The notes under the pieces are model-generated. The model was not told the DNA's origin. It did no database searches and saw nothing but the letters and a program-made list of their open reading frames with translations. A program made the translations under genes and the position numbers. A stretch of DNA of 10,820 bases from Melioribacteraceae bacterium. Lineage in GTDB: Bacteria; Bacteroidota; Ignavibacteria; Ignavibacteriales; Melioribacteraceae. The stretch spans positions 1 to 10,820 of the forward strand of contig JAQICK010000464.1 in assembly GCA_027858595.1 (NCBI GenBank). Direction: 5' to 3'. Positions within the stretch are counted from its first letter, which is position 1. Every line of letters begins with the position of its first letter. Below, piece by piece: positions 1-6,559 of the stretch.

Positions 1-38
1 GTCATTAACATATTTATGGTTCTTTTATTAAAATATTA

Positions 39-58
39 TAGTGAATATCTGTTCACTA
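39..58. promoter_or_regulatory. 7-bp inverted repeat, possible operator or hairpin
   Basis: TAGTGAA at 39-45 and TTCACTA at 52-58 form a perfect inverted repeat around a 6-base spacer. No U-rich tract follows, so it does not look like an intrinsic terminator. Its size fits a binding site for a dimeric regulator, but nothing in the window ties it to a gene. In AT-rich DNA a repeat this short can arise by chance. Confidence 0.2.
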
Positions 59-193
59 AATTAAGATTAATTTAATTCTATATCAAGATTTTTTTGCAGT
101 TTTTAAATGAATAAAATTAGCACATATATTTATTTTGAACAGATAGGTTGAACATAATTCGAATAATTCCATAATAAAATCTTGAAGATTCAG

Positions 194-207
194 TATATTT
201 GCACTCC
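194..207 (+). promoter_or_regulatory. Candidate Bacteroidota-type promoter (-7 element) for prfC
   Basis: TATATTTG at 194-201 matches the TAnnTTTG -7 consensus recognised by the primary sigma factor of Bacteroidota, and transcription would start near 207. That leaves a leader of about 95 bases before the prfC start at 303. No convincing TTTG-like -33 box lies at the expected distance upstream, so the call rests on the -7 box alone. It is the best promoter match I found among the intergenic regions. Confidence 0.4.
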
Positions 208-226
208 AAAAATATTTAAGCTGAAA

Positions 227-259
227 TTCCTTCTATCGTAATTCATATTATAGAAGGAA
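227..259 (+). promoter_or_regulatory. Hairpin in the prfC leader
   Basis: TTCCTTCTAT (227-236) and ATAGAAGGAA (250-259) are perfect 10-bp complementary arms with a 13-base loop. The hairpin ends about 43 bases before the prfC start and would lie inside the transcript predicted from the promoter at 194-201. The following bases are AT-rich but not a plain U-run. It could stabilise the mRNA, attenuate transcription or be an operator; the sequence does not say which. Confidence 0.3.
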
Positions 260-302
260 ATTTGAATTTCCCAAAAGTAAATTATTGTTGAGTTAAGATT
301 AT

Positions 303-1907
303 ATGAGTAATATCAAAGAGATTGAGAGAAGAAAAACATTTGCTATAATTAGCCACCCTGATGCCGGTAAAACAACACTAACCGAAAAACTTCTTTTATT
401 TAGTGGTGCTATTCAAATTGCTGGTGCTGTAAAATCTAACAAAATAAAAAAAACTGCGACTTCCGATTTTTTGGAAATTGAGAAACAGCGTGGTATCTCG
501 GTTGCTTCATCTGTGCTATCGTTCGATTATAAAAACTATAAAATTAATTTACTAGACACACCTGGACATAAGGATTTTGCAGAAGACACTTACAGAACAC
601 TCACTGCCGTTGATAGCGTAATTCTTGTAATCGATTGTGTTAAAGGAGTTGAGGAGCAAACAGAAAAATTAATGAGTGTTTGCCGAATGAGAAAAACTCC
701 CGTAATAGTTTTAATTAATAAACTTGATAGGGAAGGGCGAGACCCATTTGAATTGTTAGATGAAATTGAAGAAAAACTATCCATAAAAGTGCGACCCTTA
801 ACTTTCCCTTTTGGAATAGGAATTAGTTTTAGAGGCGTTTATAATATGGTTCAAAATTCATTCTCGTTCTATAAGGCTAACAAACAGTATATAGAAGATG
901 ATGTAAAATCGTTTAATAGTATTGATGACCCTGAACTTATTAAAACTTTTGGCGAAGATGCAATAAAATTGAAAGAGGATGTAGAACTAGTAGATGGAGT
1001 TTACGATACATTTAGTCGGGATGATTATCTTGCAGGAAACCTTGCCCCAGTCTTTTTTGGAAGTGCATTAAATAATTTTGGAATTAGAGAACTACTTGAT
1101 ACCTTTGTTGATATTGCTCCAAATCCAGTTTCGCGAGAAACGACTAAAGGTATAATTGAACCAACTAATGAAAAATTTAGCGGATTTGTTTTTAAGATAC
1201 ACGCAAACATAGATCCTAAACATAGGGATAGAATGGCGTTTGTACGAATTTGTTCTGGAACATTTGAACGAAATACATATTACCATCATGTGCGATTAAA
1301 TAGAGATCTGAAATTTCCCAACCCAGCATCTTTCTTAGCTCAAAGTAAAACACTTGTCGAATCTGCTTATCCCGGTGATGTTATTGGGCTTTACGATTCC
1401 GACACATTTAAAATTGGTGATACACTTACAGAAGGTGAAACCTTTATGTTTAAAGGTATTCCAAGATTCTCTCCAGAAATTTTCAGAATAGTTATGAATA
1501 AAGATCCATTTAAATCTAAACAACTAGAAAAAGGATTACGTCAACTTACTGATGAAGGGCTTGCACAATTATTTATTCAAACAGATACAAACAGAAAAGT
1601 GATTGGTGTTGTTGGCGAATTGCAATTTGATGTGATTAAATATCGTTTGTTACAAGAGTTTGGAGCAACTGTCGATTTCACCTACATGAACGCATTCAAG
1701 GCATTTTGGCTTAGATATAAAACAGAAGATGATATTGATGAAATAAAAAGACTCCGTTCAAACTCACTATATGTTGATAAAACAGATGAATATGTTTTTA
1801 TTGCAGAGTCATCTTATGCACTAGCAAGGGCACAAGAAAAAAATCCTAATGTAGAATTTTTATCACAAGTTGAGCATAATGACCAAACGCTTGAACTAGG
1901 TGATTAG
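303..1907 (+). CDS. prfC: Peptide chain release factor 3 (RF3)
   Basis: Cytoplasmic translational GTPase that recycles release factors RF1 and RF2 from the ribosome after peptide release. The 534 residues are close to the E. coli length (about 529). The GTPase domain is complete: P-loop HPDAGKTT at residues 18-25, switch I RGIS at 63-66, DTPGH at 85-89 and NKLD at 139-142, followed by DREGRDP, which separates RF3 from its relative EF-G. Beta-barrel domain II and the RF3-type C-terminal domain fill the rest. The ATG at 303 has no clear Shine-Dalgarno sequence, but it sits the usual distance before the P-loop and there is no better start nearby. It appears to be transcribed alone, from the candidate promoter near 194, with a weak AT-only hairpin after the stop. 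Identification is very secure. Confidence 0.97.
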   Translation: MSNIKEIERRKTFAIISHPDAGKTTLTEKLLLFSGAIQIAGAVKSNKIKKTATSDFLEIEKQRGISVASSVLSFDYKNYKINLLDTPGHKDFAEDTYRTLTAVDSVILVIDCVKGVEEQTEKLMSVCRMRKTPVIVLINKLDREGRDPFELLDEIEEKLSIKVRPLTFPFGIGISFRGVYNMVQNSFSFYKANKQYIEDDVKSFNSIDDPELIKTFGEDAIKLKEDVELVDGVYDTFSRDDYLAGNLAPVFFGSALNNFGIRELLDTFVDIAPNPVSRETTKGIIEPTNEKFSGFVFKIHANIDPKHRDRMAFVRICSGTFERNTYYHHVRLNRDLKFPNPASFLAQSKTLVESAYPGDVIGLYDSDTFKIGDTLTEGETFMFKGIPRFSPEIFRIVMNKDPFKSKQLEKGLRQLTDEGLAQLFIQTDTNRKVIGVVGELQFDVIKYRLLQEFGATVDFTYMNAFKAFWLRYKTEDDIDEIKRLRSNSLYVDKTDEYVFIAESSYALARAQEKNPNVEFLSQVEHNDQTLELGD

Positions 1908-1950
1908 AAAAAATATTTAGCAAGTAATGAAATAAAGTAATATTTTTTAT
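1908..1950 (+). terminator. Weak AT-only terminator-like hairpin after prfC
   Basis: AAAAAATATT (1908-1917), directly after the prfC stop, is exactly complementary to AATATTTTTT (1939-1948), with a 21-base loop and a T-rich 3' arm. The stem has no G-C pairs and would be unstable, so termination would be inefficient at best. prfC and the following gene are about 105 bases apart and functionally unrelated, so some terminator is expected here. Confidence 0.25.
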
Positions 1951-2012
1951 TCGTAAACAAAAAGAGTTTATTATTTACCCTTAAATCATTTCAAATAAAA
2001 TGTGAGGCAAAC

Positions 2013-3614
2013 ATGAAAAAAGTAAAGTTATTTCTTTTCTATTTTATTATTCTCACCATTTTTTCTACAAATCTAAATGCACAGCTAAACGAATACGCCT
2101 ATAAACTTGGTGTACAAGCGTCCTACGTTTCTCCTGATACATATTTTGACCCTGATGGACTTTCATTCCAAGTTCGGCCGTTTATGCGATTTGAATTAGG
2201 AAGATATTTTGATCTTGGCGTTGGAATTGGATATGGTCAACTTACAATGAAGGACAAATCTGAGAACGAAGTTAAAACCACAATTATTCCAGCAGATTTA
2301 AGAATATTATTTTCTCCAATTGTAAGTAATTCTTGGAACCCATATTTAACTGCTGGTATTGGAGGAGTGTATTGGGATAATGTAACTAAACCTATTGACC
2401 CAGCTTCTAATACACCTAACGCAAGTTATACCGATATTTTAGTCCCAGTTGGGGTAGGTTCTGAATTTGCATTAGGAGAGTCACTAATTCTGGACCTTCA
2501 TGCAACTTTAAATGTTTCTTTTACTGAACATATGACTGGATATAATCCTGCAGGCGGAGCAGACGAATTTTTAGCAAACGATTCATGGTGGGCTTTTGGT
2601 CTTGGAATTGCATACTCTAGTGAAAGCTGTTCTAAAGATTCTGATAATGATGGTATTGGTGATTGCGATGAACGTGAGCTTGGTCTAGACCCAAATAATA
2701 AAGATACTGACTCTGATGGGTTAGAAGATGGTGTTGAAATGACCAAGTATAACACTGACCCTAAAAATGCTGATTCTGATGGCGACAAATTAAAAGATGG
2801 CGAAGAGGTTATTACCTACAATACTAATCCATTAAAACAAGATAGCGATGAAGATCGTTTAGATGATTTTGCAGAAGTTATTACTTATAAATCAGATCCT
2901 CTTAAATCTGATACAGATGGTGATAAACTTGCTGATGGTGAAGAAGTTAATAAATTTAAAACTGATCCAACAAAGAGCGATACTGACAACGATAAATTGA
3001 ACGACTATGCCGAATTAAATACTTCTATGACGGATCCACTAGTAGCTGATTCTGATAGTGATGAATTAAAAGATGGAAGCGAATTTAATACTTACAAAAC
3101 TGATCCAAATAATTCAGATAGTGATGGCGATAAATTAGCCGATGGTAGAGAAGTTAACGAACTTAAAACCAATCCACTTGCTGCTGATACTGATGGCGGT
3201 GGCGTTGGCGACTTCTTAGAAGTTCAACTTAATAAAAATCCATTAGATCCAAAAGATGACGTTGCTTCTTTAGATCTAGAAATTTCTTTCGGATTAAATA
3301 GTGCAAAACTTTCGAAGGAAGCAGTAGCTAAATTGGAAAGCGTTCTTCCAAAGGCAAAAGGGATTCTTGCCATGTCTGATGCTAGATTTGAAATTCAAGG
3401 TCATACCGATGCTAGTGGCTCAGCAAAAGCGAATCAGAAAATTTCTAGTAAGAGAGCTAAATCAGTCTATGATTGGTTTGCATCTAAAGGAATTGACGAA
3501 ACACGCATGAGCTATAAAGGGTACGGTGAAAGCCAGCCTAAGTACTCTAATAAAGATAGAAAAGGCAGAGCTAAGAACAGAAGAATAGAACTGTATTTAG
3601 ATAATTCAAAATAG
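2013..3614 (+). CDS. Outer-membrane OmpA-family protein with thrombospondin type 3 repeats
   Basis: Probable outer-membrane anchor linking the envelope to peptidoglycan. Residues 1-23 are a Sec signal peptide ending LNA before Q24. Residues about 25-203 alternate polar and hydrophobic strands as in a small beta-barrel. Residues 209-401 hold nine thrombospondin type 3 repeats, each with a DxDxDxxxD calcium-binding motif; from residue 231 on they recur at exactly 23-residue spacing (231, 254, 277, 300, 323, 346, 369, 392). Residues about 423-531 form an OmpA peptidoglycan-binding domain. D466 in GHTDASG and R481 are spaced 15 apart, like the diaminopimelate-binding Asp and Arg of E. coli OmpA, and the domain ends NRRIELYL. 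GTGAGG at 2002-2007 is a good ribosome binding site for the ATG at 2013. A strong terminator follows. The protein lies convergent to the cytochrome cluster, with no obvious functional tie. Family assignment is secure; the exact role is not known. Confidence 0.92.
   Translation: MKKVKLFLFYFIILTIFSTNLNAQLNEYAYKLGVQASYVSPDTYFDPDGLSFQVRPFMRFELGRYFDLGVGIGYGQLTMKDKSENEVKTTIIPADLRILFSPIVSNSWNPYLTAGIGGVYWDNVTKPIDPASNTPNASYTDILVPVGVGSEFALGESLILDLHATLNVSFTEHMTGYNPAGGADEFLANDSWWAFGLGIAYSSESCSKDSDNDGIGDCDERELGLDPNNKDTDSDGLEDGVEMTKYNTDPKNADSDGDKLKDGEEVITYNTNPLKQDSDEDRLDDFAEVITYKSDPLKSDTDGDKLADGEEVNKFKTDPTKSDTDNDKLNDYAELNTSMTDPLVADSDSDELKDGSEFNTYKTDPNNSDSDGDKLADGREVNELKTNPLAADTDGGGVGDFLEVQLNKNPLDPKDDVASLDLEISFGLNSAKLSKEAVAKLESVLPKAKGILAMSDARFEIQGHTDASGSAKANQKISSKRAKSVYDWFASKGIDETRMSYKGYGESQPKYSNKDRKGRAKNRRIELYLDNSK
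2637..3215 (+). repeat. In-frame 69-bp tandem repeats encoding TSP3 units
   Basis: Nine degenerate units encode the calcium-binding segment of the OmpA-family protein. From residue 231 the period is fixed at 69 bp (23 codons); the first interval is 22 codons. Unit identity is concentrated at the acidic positions and at a TxPxxxD segment before each new unit. Codon choice differs between units, so the array is old and diverged, not a fresh expansion. Confidence 0.8.
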
Positions 3615-3639
3615 TATTCAACAATTTGTTGATTCTACC

Positions 3640-3674
3640 AAGCCCAGAGTTCTTTAATTCTGGGCTTTTTTATT
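3640..3674 (+). terminator. Rho-independent terminator of the OmpA-family gene
   Basis: AAGCCCAGA (3640-3648) pairs perfectly with TCTGGGCTT (3659-3667), with a 10-base loop, and the 3' arm runs into a T-stretch through 3671. The stem is the most GC-rich segment of this intergenic region and begins 25 bases after the stop codon. This is a textbook intrinsic terminator for the + strand. Confidence 0.9.
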
Positions 3675-3769
3675 GCCATGCTGAAAAGACTTTGCTTGTA
3701 TAAATAATAATATTTGAATTTATGCAGAAGGAGTGATTTACTATTTTCGTATTAGATTTGGTCAAGGGT

Positions 3770-3797
3770 TTCACATAAGGCACAGAATCTATGTGAA
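3770..3797. repeat. Small hairpin left of the nested element
   Basis: TTCACATA (3770-3777) and TATGTGAA (3790-3797) are perfect complementary arms around a 12-base loop. The hairpin ends 15 bases before the left arm of the 221-bp inverted-repeat element. It has no T-run. It could be part of the element's flank or a chance structure. Confidence 0.25.
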
Positions 3798-3804
3798 GTT
3801 ATTA

Positions 3805-4039
3805 AACAAATACGGCTAAGTTCTAATAATGTCAGCAAATAATTCTATTTTATTGGCTCAGTATATTTTCAATGTCATTTCGAAATGAGCTTGTTTTGTA
3901 GCGATTGAGAAATCTCCCACTATTCACGAGATTTCTCACCCAAGAAAAGGGTTCGAAATGACAAATTCTTTTTTTAGATCATCTATTGATAACATTACAA
4001 TTAAATAATGCTGAATTACTTAGAACTTAGCCGAACAAA
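3805..4039. mobile_element. MITE-like nested inverted-repeat element with possible 6-bp target duplication
   Basis: A non-coding unit at 3813-4033 (221 bp) is bounded by 25-bp terminal inverted repeats, 3813-3837 and 4009-4033. They match at 21 of 25 positions; the outer 14 bases (CGGCTAAGTTCTAA) and inner six are identical. AACAAA occurs on both sides, at 3805-3810 and 4034-4039. The right copy abuts the terminal repeat and the left copy is two bases (TA) from it, which looks like a short target-site duplication. The interior contains a second palindromic unit (3873-3963). There is no transposase, so if mobile it would be moved in trans, like a MITE. Chance is not a credible explanation for the 21/25 arms, but mobility is inferred. 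Confidence 0.55.
3873..3963. repeat. REP-like palindromic repeat (GTCATTTCGAA / GAGAAATCTC type)
   Basis: Outer arms TGTCATTTCGAA (3873-3884) and TTCGAAATGACA (3952-3963) are exact complements, and inner arms TGAGAAATCTC (3906-3916) and GAGATTTCTCA (3928-3938) are exact complements, so the 91 bp folds into a nested cruciform. The left arm is also part of a perfect 14-bp palindrome, TCATTTCGAAATGA (3875-3888). From memory, similar sequences are scattered in many copies through genomes of the Bacteroidota and relatives; I could not confirm that here. Lying between convergent genes, the structure could also act as a two-way transcription barrier. Confidence 0.7.
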
Positions 4040-4167
4040 CTATTGCTGGAATTAATTTAAGTTTGAGAATATTTAAACAATTATCGCTTTCATTAAATTA
4101 TGAAGGAACATTTGAAGTAGATAATAATTATTCGCGAGTATTTTTTAACCTCACTAAAAGATTTTAA
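4024..4167 (+). pseudogene. Remnant of an outer-membrane beta-barrel protein gene (C-terminal end)
   Basis: This frame is open for 47 codons up to a TAA at 4165-4167 and has no start codon. The peptide alternates polar and hydrophobic residues (for example AGINLSLRI, QLSLSLNYEGTFEV, YSRVFFNLTKRF) and ends in phenylalanine, the standard C-terminal signature of outer-membrane beta-barrels recognised by BamA. The first few codons lie in the right terminal repeat of the 221-bp element; the sequence unique to the old gene begins near 4034. On the other side of the element, 3718-3810 is also open and strand-like, but in a frame offset by one from this remnant. I infer a barrel gene that has decayed and was interrupted by the element. 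A chance ORF is possible given its short length. Confidence 0.4.
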
Positions 4168-4180
4168 TCAAATGTTCCTT
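4103..4180. repeat. 13-bp inverted repeat bracketing the end of the barrel remnant
   Basis: AAGGAACATTTGA at 4103-4115 and TCAAATGTTCCTT at 4168-4180 are perfect complements separated by 52 bases. One arm lies inside the remnant frame and the other directly after its stop codon. The right arm is about 25 bases from the 3' end of the cytochrome operon, so on the - strand it could form the base of a large 3' stem. No GC-rich stem plus U-tract terminator for that operon is visible. Confidence 0.4.
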
Positions 4181-4204
4181 GATAAATAATACCTTTAATT
4201 TCAC

Positions 4205-5467
4205 TTAACTTTTCAAACCTTTTATTTTCCAATACAATGCTGCGGCGAGCAGTATGAAAATAAATGTTGTAATCCCATAACCGAGTCTTCTATTAAAGTA
4301 TTCTTCAATTTCATTATCAGCTAAAATGAGTGCATTTGTTGATGCAAGTATTCCTTCATCAGCTTTTGCAAAAACTTGAGCAGTATCAAAAGTATGAATT
4401 ATAGTTCTCGATTGAATAAGACTCTGTTTAATTTTTTTCAAAGAATATTCAATTTCAATATTATTCATTCCCATTATATGAACTTCTTCAGATATAACTT
4501 TTGTTGAATCGTAAAGAAATGATAAGTCTTTAATTTTATTATACATAAATTCTGAGGATAAATAACCTTCGTCACTACTTGAATGACAGTCAGTGCATGT
4601 TGATGATTCATGTACATTTAGCATTTCATCATTGGGTTTTTCAATTAAATGATAATCGTGACACTGTTCACATGAATTAATACCGTTATCAGAAAATGGT
4701 TGAGCCATAACAGAGTTATTAAAATAATTCATATTATTTACGTGACAAGATCCACAAACATGTGAAATAGATTCCACACCAGGTGGTATCGCTCCATGAT
4801 TACCATGACAATCATTGCATGCTGGAGCACCAACATCAAGATTTTTTAACAATGCAATTCCATGAACGCTCTGTGAGTATTCTTCAACCTGATTAGCTTT
4901 CATATTGTATTTTTCCATAAGCTTACTATCACCGTGACAAGCATTGCAAGTGTTAGGAACATTAATTGGATAAACTGTTGACCTAGTATCAGATGCCGGT
5001 AAAATTTCATGCGTTGTATGGCAGTCAGTGCATGTAGCAACATTTAGGTCTCCCACTTTTAATTGCTTTCCATGTTTGCTAACATAATATTGAGAAACCT
5101 GATCAGTTGTAATTCTTGGCTGATATAATTGCATTTTGCTAATATCGGAATGACACTTACCACAGAATTCTGGTATTTCCTTTTTATTTGGAACACCTAC
5201 AAAACCGTTACTTTTGCTCATAGATTTTTCTTCATCCGGCTCGTTGGATAATCCACCATGACAACCAGCACATGAGAGTCCTTTCTGCCAATGTACATCA
5301 GTTTGGGAAAAGTGCTCGGGCATCATTTCATTTTCCATATGACATTTAATACACTCGTCTACATATTTTGAAGAATTATTTGTAGCATCAGACTGTACGC
5401 CAAAAATAGAGATTGCAGAAAATATTATTAAAATAGAGCAAATTTCATATAAATATTTTTTATTCAT
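4205..5467 (-). CDS. Nonaheme cytochrome c with C-terminal membrane anchor, partner of the Rieske/cytochrome b pair
   Basis: Likely the electron-accepting cytochrome subunit of a Rieske/cytochrome b quinol oxidase, exposed to the periplasm. I choose the ATG at 5467 (420 residues); a TTG two codons upstream would sit right on the ribosome binding site AGGA (5475-5478), which is 7 bases from this ATG. Residues 1-28 are a signal peptide. Nine CxxCH heme c motifs begin at residues 39, 66, 102, 146, 174, 217, 238, 266 and 291, with many further His residues available as distal ligands. After the last heme comes a heme-free helical region (about 305-390), then one membrane helix (395-413) and a basic tail. 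A signal peptide plus C-terminal anchor is also the topology of cytochrome c1. The gene starts 12 bases after the cytochrome b stop and is last in the operon. Heme count is certain; the role as c1 substitute is inferred from context. Confidence 0.9.
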   Translation of the reverse strand: MNKKYLYEICSILIIFSAISIFGVQSDATNNSSKYVDECIKCHMENEMMPEHFSQTDVHWQKGLSCAGCHGGLSNEPDEEKSMSKSNGFVGVPNKKEIPEFCGKCHSDISKMQLYQPRITTDQVSQYYVSKHGKQLKVGDLNVATCTDCHTTHEILPASDTRSTVYPINVPNTCNACHGDSKLMEKYNMKANQVEEYSQSVHGIALLKNLDVGAPACNDCHGNHGAIPPGVESISHVCGSCHVNNMNYFNNSVMAQPFSDNGINSCEQCHDYHLIEKPNDEMLNVHESSTCTDCHSSSDEGYLSSEFMYNKIKDLSFLYDSTKVISEEVHIMGMNNIEIEYSLKKIKQSLIQSRTIIHTFDTAQVFAKADEGILASTNALILADNEIEEYFNRRLGYGITTFIFILLAAALYWKIKGLKS

Positions 5468-5479
5468 TTTCAAATCCTA

Positions 5480-6559
5480 TTATAAGTATCCAATAATTGT
5501 GAAAACAATTATATAGATAAGTGAGAAAAGACCAACCCATCGAATAATTTTGCTATTTAATTCTTTCTTTTTTGAAAGTTTAATAAATGGGATAAACATC
5601 CAAATTATTCCAACAACCGCAAAACCAAAAATGCCTACTAATTCTCCTTCAAGAAATAGTATATGTGCTGGAAGTAGTTTTAATGTTTCAAACATGAACA
5701 TAAAAAACCACTCTGGTTTTATTCCAATTGGAGCTGAAGCCAAAGCATCGGCTTTTAATCCTAATTCCCAAGGGAAAAAGACTGTTAATCCCAGTAAAAT
5801 TATTAAAACAATTATCCAAAGTAGGGCGTCTTGTAAAACAAAATTTGGAAAGAATGGAATATATTTCTTTTCTTTTTCGCTAAGTTTTTCAAATTCTTCA
5901 GGCTCACTCATTCCCTGTCTCTGTACAAAGATAAGGTGAATAGCTAAGAGTGTTGTAAATATAGCGGGAAGTATTGCAACGTGGATTCCAAAAAATCTTG
6001 ATAAAGTAGCTCCAGTAACATCCTCGCCACCTCTAAGAATTATTTTTAATGAATCACCAAAATATGGTACAACACCAACAATATCAGTTCCAATTTTTGT
6101 TGCAAAAAATGCTAATTCATTCCAAGGTAATAAGTATCCACTAAATCCAAAACCCATACTTAAGAGAAGCAATACGAACCCAGTAACCCATGTTAATTCA
6201 CGCGGCTTTCTAAAAGCGTTTGTAAAGAAGACACTAAACATATGAAGGAACACAAAGAAAACCATTAAATTTGCTGCCCAACTATGCAAGTTCCTTATTA
6301 ACCATCCAAAATCAACTTTGGTTATTATGAACTGAACACTCTCATATGCATTATCTTCACCAGGAATATAATACATTAACAAGAGAAGACCAGTAAAGAC
6401 CTGTATCATAAACAGGAATAAACTAATTCCACCCATGTAGTACCAAATTGAGTGACCATGGACTGGTACTTTTTTATGACTAATCAGATTTCTGATAGGA
6501 GATAAATCAAATCTTTCATCAAGCCAATTTTCAATTTTTGTTATATTTTTATTTTTCAT
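5480..6559 (-). CDS. Cytochrome b of a Rieske/cytochrome b complex (fused b6/subunit IV type)
   Basis: Membrane diheme subunit that oxidises quinol, sending one electron to the Rieske centre and one through hemes bL and bH. Its 359 residues join a four-helix b6-like half to a three-helix subunit-IV-like half. Heme ligands are H92/H106 and H193/H208; the spacings of 14 and 15 residues are those of cytochrome b6, not of mitochondrial cytochrome b. GYLLPW is at 141-146. The quinol-site PEWY motif is PEWF at 282-285, with the key Glu at 283. There is no cysteine in the protein; where b6 has the Cys that binds heme ci (YCLGG), this protein has YYMGG (Y41). The ATG at 6559 overlaps the Rieske stop in an ATGA junction, so the two are translationally coupled. 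Family and role are secure; loss of heme ci is an inference from the missing Cys. Confidence 0.95.
   Translation of the reverse strand: MKNKNITKIENWLDERFDLSPIRNLISHKKVPVHGHSIWYYMGGISLFLFMIQVFTGLLLLMYYIPGEDNAYESVQFIITKVDFGWLIRNLHSWAANLMVFFVFLHMFSVFFTNAFRKPRELTWVTGFVLLLLSMGFGFSGYLLPWNELAFFATKIGTDIVGVVPYFGDSLKIILRGGEDVTGATLSRFFGIHVAILPAIFTTLLAIHLIFVQRQGMSEPEEFEKLSEKEKKYIPFFPNFVLQDALLWIIVLIILLGLTVFFPWELGLKADALASAPIGIKPEWFFMFMFETLKLLPAHILFLEGELVGIFGFAVVGIIWMFIPFIKLSKKKELNSKIIRWVGLFSLIYIIVFTIIGYL

Noticed and set aside
1..75. Open frame from the left edge to a stop at about 75 (VINIFMVLLLKYYSEYLF...)
   Set aside because: Only 24 codons, low complexity and AT-driven, and the 39-58 dyad lies inside it. 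Not enough to call the end of a gene.
2637..3215. Recent slippage-driven minisatellite
   Set aside because: The 69-bp period is clear in protein but the DNA units are strongly diverged, so it is an old coding repeat.
3873..3963. CRISPR-like repeat unit
   Set aside because: There is only one copy with nested inverted arms and no regular direct repeats or spacers; it fits a REP-like palindrome.
5550..5939. 129-codon + strand ORF inside cytochrome b
   Set aside because: Antisense shadow of a well-identified gene, with no domain or start signal.
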